Numbered from the stretch's first letter, positions 15,466 through 25,304 are shown. The stretch: 32,816 bases of DNA from an uncultured Lachnospiraceae bacterium (GCA_902767135.1 CACXGE010000104.1:1-32816), one strand, 5' to 3'. Notes: generated by a model not told the origin, from the letters alone. A program made the numbers and translations.

Positions 15466-16539
15466 ATGAAAGCTTTTCTGATACTTGAGGACGGAACAAC
15501 GTTTGAAGGAACCAGTATTGGTTCACAGAAGGAAGTGATTAGCGAAATTGTTTTTAATACTTCCATGACAGGTTATTTGGAGGTTTTGACAGACCCATCT
15601 TATGCTGGACAGGCAGTGGTAATGACATATCCATTGATTGGTAATTACGGTATTTGTCGTGAGGACATGGAATCTTTGAAGCCATGGCCGGATGGATATA
15701 TCGTAAGAGAACTCTCTAGAATTCCCAGCAATTTCCGCTCAGAGGATTCCATTCAGAATTTCTTGATAGAACATGATATTCCAGGAATTTCTGGAATAGA
15801 CACCAGGGCATTGACAAAGATTCTCCGTGAAAAGGGTACCATGAACGGAATGATTACCACAAATGAGAACTATGATTTGAATAAGATTCTTCCAAAGTTA
15901 AAAGAATATAAGACGGGAAATGTAGTAGAAAAAGTTACTTGCAGTGAAAAGACGGTATTGGAAGGAACTGGCAAGAAGGTTGCACTTATGGACTTTGGAG
16001 CAAAGAAAAATATCGCCAAGAGTTTAAACGAAAGAGGATGTCAGGTTACCATTTATCCTGCAGGAACGAAAGCAGAAGAGATTATTGCAGATGCACCAGA
16101 CGGAATTATGTTATCTAACGGTCCTGGGGATCCAAAAGATTGTGGAAGCATTATTGAAGAAATTAAGAAGCTGTATGACACCGACCTTCCAATTTTTGCA
16201 ATCTGCTTAGGACATCAGTTAATGGCACTTGCGACAGGAGCAGACACACACAAAATGAAATACGGACATCGTGGTGGAAACCACCCGGTAAAGGATTTAG
16301 CAACAGGACGTGTTTACATTTCATCACAGAACCATGGTTATGTGGTTGATATGGATAAGATGGATGAGAATATTGCAGAGCCAAGCTTTGTCAATGTAAA
16401 TGATGGAACGATCGAAGGATTAAAGTACAAGAATAAGAACGTGTATACAGTACAGTTCCATCCGGAGGCTTGTCCTGGACCACAGGATAGTGATTTCTTG
16501 TTTGATAGATTTATGGAAATGATGGAGGTTACAAAATAA
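15466..16539 (+). CDS. carA: Carbamoyl phosphate synthase small (glutaminase) subunit
   Basis: Hydrolyses glutamine and channels ammonia to CarB. The 357-residue protein starts [15 protein letters not shown], has the CarA N-terminal domain ([20 protein letters not shown]) and a class I amidotransferase domain with C247 in FAICLGHQL and H332/E334 in QFHPEA. ATG 15466 follows AGGGTG (15454-15459) by 6 nt; the frame is open back to 15316, but the extra 50 residues do not belong to the family and are encoded by the leader. The stop overlaps the carB start (TAATG). Confidence 0.96.
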   Translation: MKAFLILEDGTTFEGTSIGSQKEVISEIVFNTSMTGYLEVLTDPSYAGQAVVMTYPLIGNYGICREDMESLKPWPDGYIVRELSRIPSNFRSEDSIQNFLIEHDIPGISGIDTRALTKILREKGTMNGMITTNENYDLNKILPKLKEYKTGNVVEKVTCSEKTVLEGTGKKVALMDFGAKKNIAKSLNERGCQVTIYPAGTKAEEIIADAPDGIMLSNGPGDPKDCGSIIEEIKKLYDTDLPIFAICLGHQLMALATGADTHKMKYGHRGGNHPVKDLATGRVYISSQNHGYVVDMDKMDENIAEPSFVNVNDGTIEGLKYKNKNVYTVQFHPEACPGPQDSDFLFDRFMEMMEVTK

Positions 16540-19500
16540 TGCCAAAGAATGCAGATATTAAAAGAGTATTAGTAATTGGTTCTGGTCCCATTGTCATTGG
16601 CCAGGCAGCTGAATTTGACTATGCAGGTACACAGGCATGCCGTTCCTTAAAGGAAGAAGGCGTGGAAGTTATCCTTGTAAACTCCAATCCTGCAACAATT
16701 ATGACAGACAAGGATATTGCTGATAAGGTTTATATTGAGCCTTTGACCGTAGAGGTGCTTGAGCAGATTATTATCAAGGAAAAGCCAGACAGTGTACTTC
16801 CAACCCTTGGAGGTCAGGCAGGACTTAACCTTGGTATGGAATTGGAAGAGTCCGGATTCTTAGCTGAACACGGAGTCAAGCTTTTGGGAACTACCGCAGC
16901 TACCATTCGTAATGCAGAAGGAAGACAGGAATTTAAGGACTTGATGGAGCGCATCGGAGAACCATGTGCTGCATCGGAAGTAGTGGAAACCGTAGAGGCA
17001 GGTATTGAATTTACAAATAAAATCGGATACCCTGTGGTATTACGTCCCGCTTACACATTAGGTGGTTCCGGCGGTGGTATTGCCCACAACCAGGAAGAAT
17101 TAGAAGAAATCCTTGCAAATGGATTAAGACTTAGCCGTGTGGGCCAGGTTCTTGTAGAAAGATGTATTGCAGGATGGAAGGAAATCGAATACGAAGTAAT
17201 GCGTGACAGCGCTGGAAACTGCATCACGGTATGTAATATGGAAAATATTGACCCAGTTGGAGTACATACGGGAGATAGTATTGTAGTTGCTCCTTCCCAG
17301 ACTTTAGGGGACAAGGAATACCAGATGCTTCGTACTTCTGCATTAAAGATTATCAGCGAGTTAGGAATTACTGGTGGATGTAACGTACAGTACGCACTTC
17401 ATCCGGAAAGCTTTGAATATATTGTAATCGAAGTAAATCCTCGTGTAAGCCGTTCTTCGGCTCTTGCTTCCAAGGCAACAGGATATCCTATCGCAAAAGT
17501 TGCGGCAAAGATTGCCTTAGGTTATACCTTGGATGAAATCAAAAATGCCATCACAGGAAAGACCTATGCAAGCTTCGAGCCAACCCTGGATTACTGTGTT
17601 GTAAAGATTCCACGTTTACCATTTGATAAATTTATCATGGCGAAACGTACGCTTACCACACAGATGAAAGCTACCGGAGAGGTAATGAGTATCTGTAACA
17701 ACTTCGAAGGAGCTTTGATGAAGGCATTGCGTTCCTTAGAGCAGCATGTAGACAGTTTAATGTCTTATGATTTCTCAGATTTAGACAATGAACAGTTAGA
17801 AGAGGCACTTCACAGAGTAGATGACAGACGTATTTTCGTCATTGCAGAAGCCTTAAGACGTGGAGTATCTTACGATAAGATTAACGAAATTACCAAGATT
17901 GACAAGTGGTTTATCGATAAATTTGCAATTCTTGTGGAGATGGAACAGAAGTTAAAGAGAGAGCCTTTGACAAAAGAGTTGTTAGCAGAAGCTAAGAGAA
18001 TCGAGTTCCCGGATTCAGTGATTGCAAAATTAACTGGAAAAGAAGAAAAGCAGATTAAGGCACTTCGTGATGAAGCAGGAATCAAGGCTGCCTATAAGAT
18101 GGTAGATACCTGTGCTGCTGAGTTCGAGGCAAGCACACCATACTATTACTCTTGCTTTGGAAGCGAAAATGAAGTAGTGGAAACCAAGGGTAAGAAGAAG
18201 GTATTGGTATTAGGTTCTGGTCCAATCCGTATTGGACAGGGTATTGAATTTGATTACTGTTCGGTTCATTCTACCTGGACTTTTAGAGAAGAAGGATGGG
18301 AGACTATTATTGTAAATAACAATCCGGAAACCGTAAGTACAGACTTTGATATCGCAGATAAATTGTACTTTGAACCACTTACCGCAGAAGACGTGGAAAG
18401 CATTGTGGAAATCGAAAAACCAGACGGTGCGGTGGTACAGTTTGGTGGACAGACTGCCATTAAGTTGACAGAAGCATTGATGAAGATGGGAGTGCCAATT
18501 CTTGGTACCTCAGCAGAAAATGTAGATGCGGCAGAAGACAGAGAAATCTTTGACCAGATTCTGGAAGACTGCTGTATTCCAAGACCTGCAGGTCATACTG
18601 TTTACACAGCAGAAGAGGCCAAGGCAGCGGCAAATGAATTAGGCTATCCGGTGCTGGTTCGTCCTTCTTACGTATTGGGTGGACAGGGTATGCAGATTGC
18701 CATCTGTGACCAGGATATTGATGAATTTATCGGTATTATAAACAGAATCGCACAGGAACATCCAATTCTTGTAGACAAGTATCTTGTTGGTAAAGAAATC
18801 GAAGTAGATGCTGTTTGTGACGGAGAAGATATCTTAATTCCTGGTATTATGGAACACATTGAACGTGCAGGTGTCCATTCCGGAGACAGTATTTCTGTAT
18901 ATCCTGCTCAGTCTATTTCGGAAAAGCAGAAGAAGATTATTGTGGAATACACAAGAAAGCTTGCAAAGGCATTGCATGTCATTGGCTTGATTAATATCCA
19001 GTTCATCGCCTTTGGGGAAGAGGTGTATGTGATCGAGGTAAATCCTCGTTCCAGCCGTACGGTACCATATATCTCAAAGGTTACAGGTATTCCAATCGTG
19101 AAGCTTGCTACAAAGGTTATCATTGGAAATACCATCAGAGGTTTAGGATATGAACCAGGACTTCAAAAAGAAGCGGATTACATCGCAATCAAGATGCCTG
19201 TATTCTCCTTTGAAAAACTTCGTGGAGCGGATATCAGCCTTGGACCGGAAATGAAGTCTACCGGTGAAGTTCTTGGTATTGCTACCACCTTTGAAGAAGC
19301 TTTGTATAAAGCATTCCTTGGTGCAGGATTTGAATTGCCAAAGCACAAACAGATGATTATCACGGTAAAAGATGCTGATAAATTGGAAGTGTGTGATATT
19401 GCAAAACGTTTTGAGGCTTTGGGCTACAAGATTTATGCCACAAGAAGTACCGCAAAGGTATTAAATGAAAACGGAGTAAAAGCTTCTAAGGTAAATAAGA

Positions 19501-19745
19501 TTGCGCAGGAATCACCAAACCTGATGGATTTGATTCTGGGGCATAAGATTGATCTGGTTATTGATACGCCAACCAATGGACGTGACAAGAGCCGTGATGG
19601 ATTCTTAATCCGTAGAAATGCCATTGAAACCGGTGTAAACTGTCTCACCAGCCTTGATACAGCAGAAGCTTTGGTAACAAGTATGGAAACAGCAGACAGA
19701 CAGCATTTAACATTGATAGATATTGCAACTGTAAAGAATCAGTAA
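16539..19745 (+). CDS. carB: Carbamoyl phosphate synthase large subunit
   Basis: Makes carbamoyl phosphate from bicarbonate, ammonia and two ATP for arginine and pyrimidine synthesis. The 1068-residue length is standard. Two homologous ATP-grasp halves are evident: [20 protein letters not shown] near residue 10 and [20 protein letters not shown] near 555, with [20 protein letters not shown] and [20 protein letters not shown] in the matching places. The last 130 residues are the MGS-like allosteric domain ([10 protein letters not shown] to the end). GGAGG at 16525-16529 precedes the ATG. Codon use is typical of well-expressed genes here. Confidence 0.98.
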   Translation: MPKNADIKRVLVIGSGPIVIGQAAEFDYAGTQACRSLKEEGVEVILVNSNPATIMTDKDIADKVYIEPLTVEVLEQIIIKEKPDSVLPTLGGQAGLNLGMELEESGFLAEHGVKLLGTTAATIRNAEGRQEFKDLMERIGEPCAASEVVETVEAGIEFTNKIGYPVVLRPAYTLGGSGGGIAHNQEELEEILANGLRLSRVGQVLVERCIAGWKEIEYEVMRDSAGNCITVCNMENIDPVGVHTGDSIVVAPSQTLGDKEYQMLRTSALKIISELGITGGCNVQYALHPESFEYIVIEVNPRVSRSSALASKATGYPIAKVAAKIALGYTLDEIKNAITGKTYASFEPTLDYCVVKIPRLPFDKFIMAKRTLTTQMKATGEVMSICNNFEGALMKALRSLEQHVDSLMSYDFSDLDNEQLEEALHRVDDRRIFVIAEALRRGVSYDKINEITKIDKWFIDKFAILVEMEQKLKREPLTKELLAEAKRIEFPDSVIAKLTGKEEKQIKALRDEAGIKAAYKMVDTCAAEFEASTPYYYSCFGSENEVVETKGKKKVLVLGSGPIRIGQGIEFDYCSVHSTWTFREEGWETIIVNNNPETVSTDFDIADKLYFEPLTAEDVESIVEIEKPDGAVVQFGGQTAIKLTEALMKMGVPILGTSAENVDAAEDREIFDQILEDCCIPRPAGHTVYTAEEAKAAANELGYPVLVRPSYVLGGQGMQIAICDQDIDEFIGIINRIAQEHPILVDKYLVGKEIEVDAVCDGEDILIPGIMEHIERAGVHSGDSISVYPAQSISEKQKKIIVEYTRKLAKALHVIGLINIQFIAFGEEVYVIEVNPRSSRTVPYISKVTGIPIVKLATKVIIGNTIRGLGYEPGLQKEADYIAIKMPVFSFEKLRGADISLGPEMKSTGEVLGIATTFEEALYKAFLGAGFELPKHKQMIITVKDADKLEVCDIAKRFEALGYKIYATRSTAKVLNENGVKASKVNKIAQESPNLMDLILGHKIDLVIDTPTNGRDKSRDGFLIRRNAIETGVNCLTSLDTAEALVTSMETADRQHLTLIDIATVKNQ

Positions 19746-19774
19746 CAAAACATCTGATGCAAACAGGAAACACA

Positions 19775-19804
19775 CAGGTACTGTGCTTTTGGGTGCAGTA
19801 CCTG
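19775..19804 (+). promoter_or_regulatory. Hairpin between carB and the phosphofructokinase gene
   Basis: CAGGTACTG (19775-19783) and CAGTACCTG (19796-19804) form a perfect 9-bp stem, extendable inward. The following bases (TATCTATATGG) are not a T run, so it is at best a weak terminator; it ends 11 nt before the purine-rich ribosome binding site at 19816. Confidence 0.5.
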
Positions 19805-19830
19805 TATCTATATGGAAAGGAGTTTGTAAT

Positions 19831-21054
19831 ATGAAGAATTTATTGATTGCTCAGTCCGGTGGTCCTACTGCAGCTATCAATGCTACAGTGGCAGGTATTG
19901 TTACAGGGGCAGGTGCCAGCGGAAGGATTGACAAAATTTATGGTGCCGTAAACGGAATCAAGGGTGTACTGGAAGAAAAATTTGTGTCCTTAAATTCAGT
20001 ATTAAGAGACATGGGATGTATTGAATTGCTGTGTCATACTCCTGCTGCAGCCTTAGGCTCTTGTAGATTTAAACTGGAAAGTCTGGAAAAGGATGAAAGC
20101 CAGTACGAGAAAATCGTTCAGATTCTCCGCAAGTATCATATTGGGTATTTTATTTATATTGGTGGCAATGATTCTATGGATACGGTAGATAAACTGTCTA
20201 AGTATTGCATTATGCATAATATAGATGATATTAAGGTGGTGGGGGCGCCAAAAACCATTGATAATGACCTGGTAGCAACCGACCATTGTCCGGGATTTGG
20301 TTCAGCGGCCAAATATATTGCAACCACCTTCTGCGAATTAGAAAGAGACTGTAATGTGTATGATATGCCTGCCGTTACCATTGTGGAGGTCATGGGGCGT
20401 AATGCTGGGTGGCTTACGGCAGCCTCAGCTCTTTCCAGACTAAATGGGGCAGATGGTCCAAGTTTAATTTACCTATGTGAACGAGCCTTTGATATGGACC
20501 GTTTTATTGAGGATGTAAAGGCGAAATTAGAAGAGAAACCTGCCATTTTGGTGGCTGTCAGTGAAGGAATCAAGAATAAGGACGGTGTGTACATCTCGGA
20601 AAGTGAGCAAAGCGGTGCAAAAGATGTATTTGGACACAGCTATATTGCAGGGGCTGCAAGGGTCTTGGAACATGCCGTGCGGGAACGTATCGGTTGTAAA
20701 GTCCGTTCGGTGGAACTAAATCTGATGCAAAGATGTGCAGCTCATGTGGCAAGTGCCACAGATATTTCTGAATCCAAAATGTTGGGCTTACATGCATTCC
20801 AGTGTGCTATGGAGGGAATGACAGGGGTGATGGCGGCGATTATTCGAACCAGCTCCAATCCCTATGAGGTGATTTTCCGCAGAGTACGTGTCAACAGTGT
20901 GGCGAATCAGGAAAAAACGGTACCTTTAGAGTGGATTAACGAAGAGGGAAATGATGTTTTGCCACCTCTTATGGAATATTTGACTCCTCTGATCCAGGGA
21001 GAGGTCCATTCAGAATTTGAAAATGGCATTCCAAAACATATAACTTTATATTAA
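19831..21054 (+). CDS. Diphosphate-type 6-phosphofructokinase
   Basis: Phosphorylates fructose 6-phosphate to fructose 1,6-bisphosphate, probably with pyrophosphate. The 407-residue protein has the PFK motifs QSGGPTAAINA, GGNDSMDT (residues 111-118), PKTIDNDL (140-147) and MGRNAGW (from 188). In ATP-dependent enzymes the corresponding motifs are GGDG and PGTIDND; an Asp at 114 and Lys at 141 are the hallmarks of PPi-dependent enzymes and make ATP use unlikely by established family rules. ATG 19831 follows AAAGGAG (19816-19822) by 8 nt; an open frame back to 19783 includes part of the hairpin and is not coding. Probably co-transcribed in part from carAB; ended by a strong terminator. Confidence 0.93.
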   Translation: MKNLLIAQSGGPTAAINATVAGIVTGAGASGRIDKIYGAVNGIKGVLEEKFVSLNSVLRDMGCIELLCHTPAAALGSCRFKLESLEKDESQYEKIVQILRKYHIGYFIYIGGNDSMDTVDKLSKYCIMHNIDDIKVVGAPKTIDNDLVATDHCPGFGSAAKYIATTFCELERDCNVYDMPAVTIVEVMGRNAGWLTAASALSRLNGADGPSLIYLCERAFDMDRFIEDVKAKLEEKPAILVAVSEGIKNKDGVYISESEQSGAKDVFGHSYIAGAARVLEHAVRERIGCKVRSVELNLMQRCAAHVASATDISESKMLGLHAFQCAMEGMTGVMAAIIRTSSNPYEVIFRRVRVNSVANQEKTVPLEWINEEGNDVLPPLMEYLTPLIQGEVHSEFENGIPKHITLY

Positions 21055-21109
21055 AAAATAATTGGAAAACAAAAGAAAAACATAAAATATATTACTATCA
21101 TTTTACGGT

Positions 21110-21155
21110 AAAAGACTTTGTATTGCAAAAATATTACAAAGTCTTTTAGTTTTTA
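21110..21155 (+). terminator. Terminator after the phosphofructokinase gene
   Basis: AAAAGACTTTGTA (21110-21122) and TACAAAGTCTTTT (21135-21147) form a perfect 13-bp stem followed by AGTTTTT. Confidence 0.85.
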
Positions 21156-21217
21156 TCCAATTTTACGAAAACTTTGTGTAACAAATAGGAAATTCGCCAC
21201 AATTATCACAAAAATAC

Positions 21218-21254
21218 TTTATTTTACAGGTAATAAATGTTATGATTTACCTGT
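21218..21254 (+). promoter_or_regulatory. Extended -10 promoter overlapped by a palindromic operator
   Basis: TATGAT (21241-21246) preceded by TGT forms an extended -10; a poor -35 (TTTATT, 21218-21223) lies 17 bp upstream. The inverted repeat ACAGGTAA (21226-21233) and TTACCTGT (21247-21254) brackets the -10, with half-sites 21 bp apart, two helical turns, as expected for a dimeric repressor. It faces the unknown gene at 21407. Confidence 0.5.
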
Positions 21255-21406
21255 GGAACAAAATAATTATGAAATAATCGGGGGATAGTTTTGTAATTAT
21301 TTTAAAAAATGTACTAAATTTTTGGTAAAAGAATAGTAATAGTAATGCAACAGTTAAGGTTTGACAAATTGGCTGTCAGGGGATAGTAGAAAGGAGAATT
21401 TTACAA
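21255..21406 (+). other. Leader region of the unknown gene
   Basis: About 150 nt without a coding frame. AAAATAATTA (21260-21269) and TAATTATTTT (21294-21303) form a perfect but AT-only 10-bp inverted repeat. A TTGACA at 21361-21366 has no acceptable -10 before the ribosome binding site. Otherwise nothing recognised. Confidence 0.4.
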
Positions 21407-21730
21407 ATGGGTAATGATATTTTAAGAGGACATGTGAATATGCCAAACGGGGAAAAACAGAGTGTATATTTTAGAAATACAGCAGGTAATATTGCAAGTT
21501 TTATTGCAAAGAATGTAGATAGAGAAACCAGAGTTATGGTGGAAAATATTTTTGGGAGAACGATTATTAAAACAGTAGGTGTAAACGGAACGTTTGATGG
21601 AGTGCAGTCTGCAATTGAACGAGTAGGTGAGGAGTTGGAACTGATTCGCAAAGGGATAAAGAAAGCTGAATTGGAATGCTTTGAATTGGTAAATTTGTTT
21701 GGTTATGAACAGGTAGGAGAACAGTTTTAA
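21407..21730 (+). CDS. Protein of unknown function, 107 residues
   Basis: A small soluble protein, not recognised. No transmembrane segment or signal peptide is visible. The N-terminal half is mixed (MGNDILRGHVNMPNGEKQSV), followed by an ASFIAKNV...TRVMVENIFG stretch that could be strand-helix, and the C-terminal third is a charged, probably helical segment (VQSAIERVGEELELIRKG). ATG 21407 follows AAGGAG (21391-21396) by 10 nt. The gene stands alone between two strong terminators with its own promoter and a candidate operator, so it is an independently regulated single-gene unit. Confidence 0.75.
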   Translation: MGNDILRGHVNMPNGEKQSVYFRNTAGNIASFIAKNVDRETRVMVENIFGRTIIKTVGVNGTFDGVQSAIERVGEELELIRKGIKKAELECFELVNLFGYEQVGEQF

Positions 21731-21762
21731 ACAGATTTGTTGGAAGAAACTAAGTGAACCAG

Positions 21763-21799
21763 GCAGCGCCAGAGTGGGGACTCTGGCGTTGCTTTTTTT
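21763..21799 (+). terminator. Strong terminator after the unknown gene
   Basis: GCAGCGCCAGAGT (21763-21775), loop GGGG, ACTCTGGCGTTGC (21780-21792): 13 bp with one G-T pair, followed by seven T's. Confidence 0.93.
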
Positions 21800-21817
21800 G
21801 GGATGGTGTTGTATAAT
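21789..21817 (+). promoter_or_regulatory. Promoter of the argS-thiN operon
   Basis: A perfect TATAAT (21812-21817) lies 17 bp after TTGCTT (21789-21794), which overlaps the base of the upstream terminator. The leader of about 70 nt contains a GAACT/AGTTC hairpin (21839-21856). Confidence 0.55.
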
Positions 21818-21838
21818 GGATTTCATGGATTTTTCTAG

Positions 21839-21856
21839 GAACTGTGGCAATAGTTC
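21839..21856. repeat. GAACT/AGTTC hairpin in the argS leader
   Basis: GAACT (21839-21843) and AGTTC (21852-21856) with an 8-nt loop; a short relative of the AACTGTTC hairpins elsewhere in the window. No T-box motif was found in this short leader. Confidence 0.35.
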
Positions 21857-21895
21857 AGAAAAGAACAAGTAAAATGAAAAAAAGGAGGAAAATTT

Positions 21896-23668
21896 GTGAA
21901 GAAAATCATAGATTTAATAGCGGAATCGGTATCTGGCGCATTTGTTGCATCAGGATATGAAGAAAAATATGGAAGTGTATCGGTTTCAAATCGTCCGGAT
22001 CTTTGTGAGTATCAGTGTAATGGTGCTATGGCAGCGGCAAAAGCATATAAGAAGGCTCCTATTATGATTGCAAATGATGTAGTAGAAAAACTTCAGTCTG
22101 TTGAGATGTTTGCGTCAGTAGAAGCTGTTATGCCTGGATTTATTAATATAAAGCTTTCCACAGAATTTCTCACCAGCTATATGAATGAAATGTTAAGTTC
22201 GGATAAATTCGGTTGTGAGGAAGCAGAACACAAGAAAACCATCATGATTGATTACGGCGGTCCCAACGTGGCAAAGCCATTGCATGTAGGTCATCTTCGT
22301 TCTGCCATTATCGGTGAGAGTATTAAGCGTATGGGAAGGTTTATGGGGCATAAGGTCATAGGTGATGTACATTTAGGTGACTGGGGCTTACAGATGGGAC
22401 TGATTATTACAGAACTGAAAAAGAGACAACCTAAGCTTGTTTACTTTGATGATAGTTTCACAGGAGAATATCCCAAAGAAGCTCCTTTTACTATCAGTGA
22501 ATTGGAGGAAATTTACCCGGCAGCCAGCGCTTACGCAAAAGAACATCCGGAATACAAGGAAGCGGCAATGCAGGCTACTTATGAGCTACAGCACGGCAAC
22601 AGAGGTTACCAGGCATTGTGGAATCATATTCTGGAGGTTTCCGTCAACGACTTAAAGAAGAACTATGAAAAATTGAATGTGGAATTTGATTTGTGGAAAA
22701 AAGAATCCGATGCTCAGCCTTATATTCCAGATATGGTAAAGTACATGAAGGACAATGGCTATGCTTACCTTAGCGATGGAGCCTTGGTGGTAGATGTGAA
22801 GGAAGAAAGCGATACCAAGGAAATTCCGCCTTGTATGATTCTAAAATCAGATGGAGCATCCTTGTATAATACTACTGACCTTGCTACCATTGTGGAGCGT
22901 ATGAAGCTGTTTTCACCAGATGAGATGATCTATGTGGTGGATAAGCGTCAGGAATTGTATTTTGAACAGGTATTCCGCTGTGCAAGAAAGACAAAGCTGG
23001 TAGATGAAGATACCTCTCTTCGGTTCTTGGGCTTTGGTACCATGAATGGAAAAGATGGAAAGCCTTTCAAGACCCGTGCCGGCGGTGTGATGAGATTAGA
23101 ATATCTCATAGGGGAGATTACCGATGAGATGTTTGGAAAAATCACCCAGAATCACGAGGTGGATAAGGCAGAGGCAAGGGAAACTGCCAAAGTGGTAGGC
23201 CTTTCTGCCATTAAGTACGGAGATTTGTCTAATCAGGCATCCAAAGATTATGTATTTGATATTGACCGCTTTACTTCTTTTGAAGGCAACACAGGTCCAT
23301 ACATCCTCTACACCATTGTGAGAATGAAATCTATCTTGAATAAATACACTCAGACAGGAGCTACCTTAGAGGATATCAAGGCAGTTGCCTTTGATGAGAG
23401 TAACGAAAGTGCAAAGAGTCTGCTTTTAGAGGCAGTGAGATTTAACGGTGTCATTGAAAATGCCTTTGCAGAGATTGCACCACATAAGGTTTGTGCCTAT
23501 ATTTACAATCTTGCCAATGCCTTGAATCATTTCTACCATGAGACAAAGATTTTAGCAGAAGAAGATGAAGAGAAGAAAAAAAGCTATATCGCATTGCTGG
23601 TACTTACCAAAAATGTGTTAGAAAGCTGTATTGATGTACTAGGCTTTGAAGCACCGGAGCGTATGTAA
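21896..23668 (+). CDS. argS: Arginyl-tRNA synthetase
   Basis: Charges tRNA-Arg with arginine in the cytoplasm. The 590-residue class I enzyme has the N-terminal Arg-specific additional domain (about 1-100), the signature DYGGPNVAKPLHVGHLRSAI with HVGH at 130-133, a GKPFKTRAGGV stretch in place of a canonical KMSKS, as in many ArgS, and the C-terminal DALR anticodon-binding domain ending LGFEAPERM. Translation starts at GTG 21896, 7 nt after AGGAGG (21883-21888). The stop overlaps the next gene (TAATG), so the two are translationally coupled. Confidence 0.97.
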   Translation: MKKIIDLIAESVSGAFVASGYEEKYGSVSVSNRPDLCEYQCNGAMAAAKAYKKAPIMIANDVVEKLQSVEMFASVEAVMPGFINIKLSTEFLTSYMNEMLSSDKFGCEEAEHKKTIMIDYGGPNVAKPLHVGHLRSAIIGESIKRMGRFMGHKVIGDVHLGDWGLQMGLIITELKKRQPKLVYFDDSFTGEYPKEAPFTISELEEIYPAASAYAKEHPEYKEAAMQATYELQHGNRGYQALWNHILEVSVNDLKKNYEKLNVEFDLWKKESDAQPYIPDMVKYMKDNGYAYLSDGALVVDVKEESDTKEIPPCMILKSDGASLYNTTDLATIVERMKLFSPDEMIYVVDKRQELYFEQVFRCARKTKLVDEDTSLRFLGFGTMNGKDGKPFKTRAGGVMRLEYLIGEITDEMFGKITQNHEVDKAEARETAKVVGLSAIKYGDLSNQASKDYVFDIDRFTSFEGNTGPYILYTIVRMKSILNKYTQTGATLEDIKAVAFDESNESAKSLLLEAVRFNGVIENAFAEIAPHKVCAYIYNLANALNHFYHETKILAEEDEEKKKSYIALLVLTKNVLESCIDVLGFEAPERM

Positions 23669-24336
23669 TGAATGTGGTTATCATAAGCGGGGGCAGATTT
23701 CCTTGGAAATCTGTTCCTGATTTTTTAGGAAAAATATTAGAAGAATCAACTGTTGTTATGGCTGTGGATGGAGGTCTGTCTTACTGTGAACAGCTAGGTA
23801 TTGTGCCAGAGCATATTGTGGGAGATTTTGACACAGTAGGAAAGCCTAGGGTGGAATACTATAGAAATCAGCCGGGAATCCTGATTCATGAATATTCTGC
23901 AAATAAGGATATGACGGATACCAAGGCAGCAATAGAATTGTCTATAGAGCTTATAGAAAGCAGAAAAGAAAAGGGCAGGATTTACCTTTTGGGAGCAACC
24001 GGCAACCGTCAGGATCATATGTTAGCCAACATAGGATGCTTAAGATATGCCACAAGGCGTGGGATAGATATGGTGATGGTGGATGATAAAAATTCTATCC
24101 GCTGTTATGATAGGAGTTTTACCGTGGAAAGAAAGGAGCTGTATGATACAAAATATCTGTCCTTGCTGGCATTAGAGCCGGTGAAAAACCTTCATATCAA
24201 AGGGATGAAATATGGGGCAGAGGGAATGGAACTGGATATTTTATCTGATATTGGAGTAAGCAATGAGATAACAGAGGATACCGCAGTGGTAAGTTTTGAT
24301 GAAGGATGCCTTCTGCTCATAGCATCGAAAGATTAG
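23668..24336 (+). CDS. thiN: Thiamine pyrophosphokinase
   Basis: Transfers pyrophosphate from ATP to thiamine to give thiamine diphosphate. The 222-residue protein shows the family motifs AVDGG (residues 32-36), VGDFDTV (51-57), KDMTDT (80-85) and GATGNRQDH, and a C-terminal beta-rich thiamine-binding domain (GMKYGAEGMELDI). Length is normal. The ATG overlaps the argS stop codon and no separate promoter is seen, so expression depends on the argS promoter. Confidence 0.95.
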   Translation: MNVVIISGGRFPWKSVPDFLGKILEESTVVMAVDGGLSYCEQLGIVPEHIVGDFDTVGKPRVEYYRNQPGILIHEYSANKDMTDTKAAIELSIELIESRKEKGRIYLLGATGNRQDHMLANIGCLRYATRRGIDMVMVDDKNSIRCYDRSFTVERKELYDTKYLSLLALEPVKNLHIKGMKYGAEGMELDILSDIGVSNEITEDTAVVSFDEGCLLLIASKD

Positions 24337-24340
24337 TGGC

Positions 24341-24372
24341 GGGAGCCAGGGGAGGGAGCCAGGGAACCGGAA
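24341..24372. repeat. GGGAGCCAGG direct repeats before the CPBP gene
   Basis: GGGAGCCAGG occurs at 24341-24350 and again at 24354-24363, followed by GAACCGG. The same words (GGAGCCAGG, GAACCGG) return at 31553-31640 and at the window end. It lies in the 60 bp between thiN and the start of the protease gene and is far more GC-rich than its surroundings. Confidence 0.5.
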
Positions 24373-24398
24373 GAATGTGGAAAGGAAAAGAAAACATT

Positions 24399-25271
24399 AT
24401 GGAAGAAAAACAAAATAAGAATATATTTTTTACTGCATGGCAGTGTATTTATCCGGTGGGGATACATTTTCTACTAAGTATGCTGCTTGGCTTTGCGTAT
24501 ATCTTTGTGGGAGTGTTTGTGCTGTGCTTTCAGGAGGGAATGAAAGGGGGAACAGCCAGTGCTCTGGTAGTACAGGAAATTGTCACAAAGGTTACAGACT
24601 CCTATTTGGCAAATGGTTGTTATGTTATATTGCTTCAATCTTTGATTTGTATTCCTTTGTTTTGGTTTTTGATTAAGGGACGTAGAAAGAAAGAGGCAAA
24701 TCCATTTGGACAGAAAAAATTACAGGGAAAGGACTGTGCTGTTCTTGTGGTAGTAGCTGTGTGTATGTGTATTTCTTTGAATATGATCATCAGTGCCACC
24801 GGACTGGATAAGTTATTTCCAGGGTACCAGGATGTGGCAAACACCATATATTCCGGTGGAATTATGATTGAATTGATTGCAGTAGGTGTGGTAGTGCCTA
24901 TATGTGAGGAGCTTATGTTTCGAGGACTCATTTTTGAACACCTAAATTACCGGGTATCCCTACCTTTGGCAGTGGCAATTTCAGCAGTGGGATTTGGACT
25001 TTACCATGGCAATTTCGTACAGTTTGTGTATGCCACAATTTTAGGAAGTATCATGGCTTTATTTTGCAGGAAGTATGAAAGCTTACTTGCACCAGTTACC
25101 CTTCATATCAGCGCAAATGTGACTTCAGTGCTGGTTACAGAGACAGAATTGTTGTCAAAAGTTCTAAATACTGCAATTATTCAAATTGTTTTGATAATTC
25201 TGACAACTTTGGCATGGATGGGGATTTCCTGGCTTTTATTGAAAAAAAATTTTCGAAAAAAAATGGGATAA
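24399..25271 (+). CDS. CPBP family intramembrane metalloprotease
   Basis: A 290-residue multi-pass protein of the CPBP (CAAX protease and bacteriocin-processing, Abi) family. The three conserved motifs are present: EExxxR as E170-E171...R175 (CEELMFRG), FxxxH as F199...H203 (GFGLYHG) and HxxxN as H236...N240 (HISANVTS). In bacteria these proteins process or degrade membrane peptides; the substrate here is unknown and no bacteriocin gene is adjacent. I chose ATG 24399 (MEEKQNKN); the AAAGGA at 24381-24386 is 12 nt upstream. Other in-frame starts (24306, 24375) read through the G-rich repeats. A hairpin follows at 25272. Confidence 0.9.
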   Translation: MEEKQNKNIFFTAWQCIYPVGIHFLLSMLLGFAYIFVGVFVLCFQEGMKGGTASALVVQEIVTKVTDSYLANGCYVILLQSLICIPLFWFLIKGRRKKEANPFGQKKLQGKDCAVLVVVAVCMCISLNMIISATGLDKLFPGYQDVANTIYSGGIMIELIAVGVVVPICEELMFRGLIFEHLNYRVSLPLAVAISAVGFGLYHGNFVQFVYATILGSIMALFCRKYESLLAPVTLHISANVTSVLVTETELLSKVLNTAIIQIVLIILTTLAWMGISWLLLKKNFRKKMG

Positions 25272-25304
25272 AAAGGAGACTATTTCTGTAGTCTCCTTTA
25301 AAAA
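25272..25304 (+). terminator. Hairpin terminator after the CPBP gene
   Basis: AAAGGAGACTA (25272-25282) and TAGTCTCCTTT (25289-25299) form a perfect 11-bp stem directly after the stop codon. The run after it is A-rich, so its strength as a plus-strand terminator is moderate. Confidence 0.6.

Noticed and set aside
21361..21389. TTGACA promoter just before the unknown gene
   Set aside because: The base at the right spacing is TAGTAG, a poor -10, and transcription would start within the ribosome binding site.
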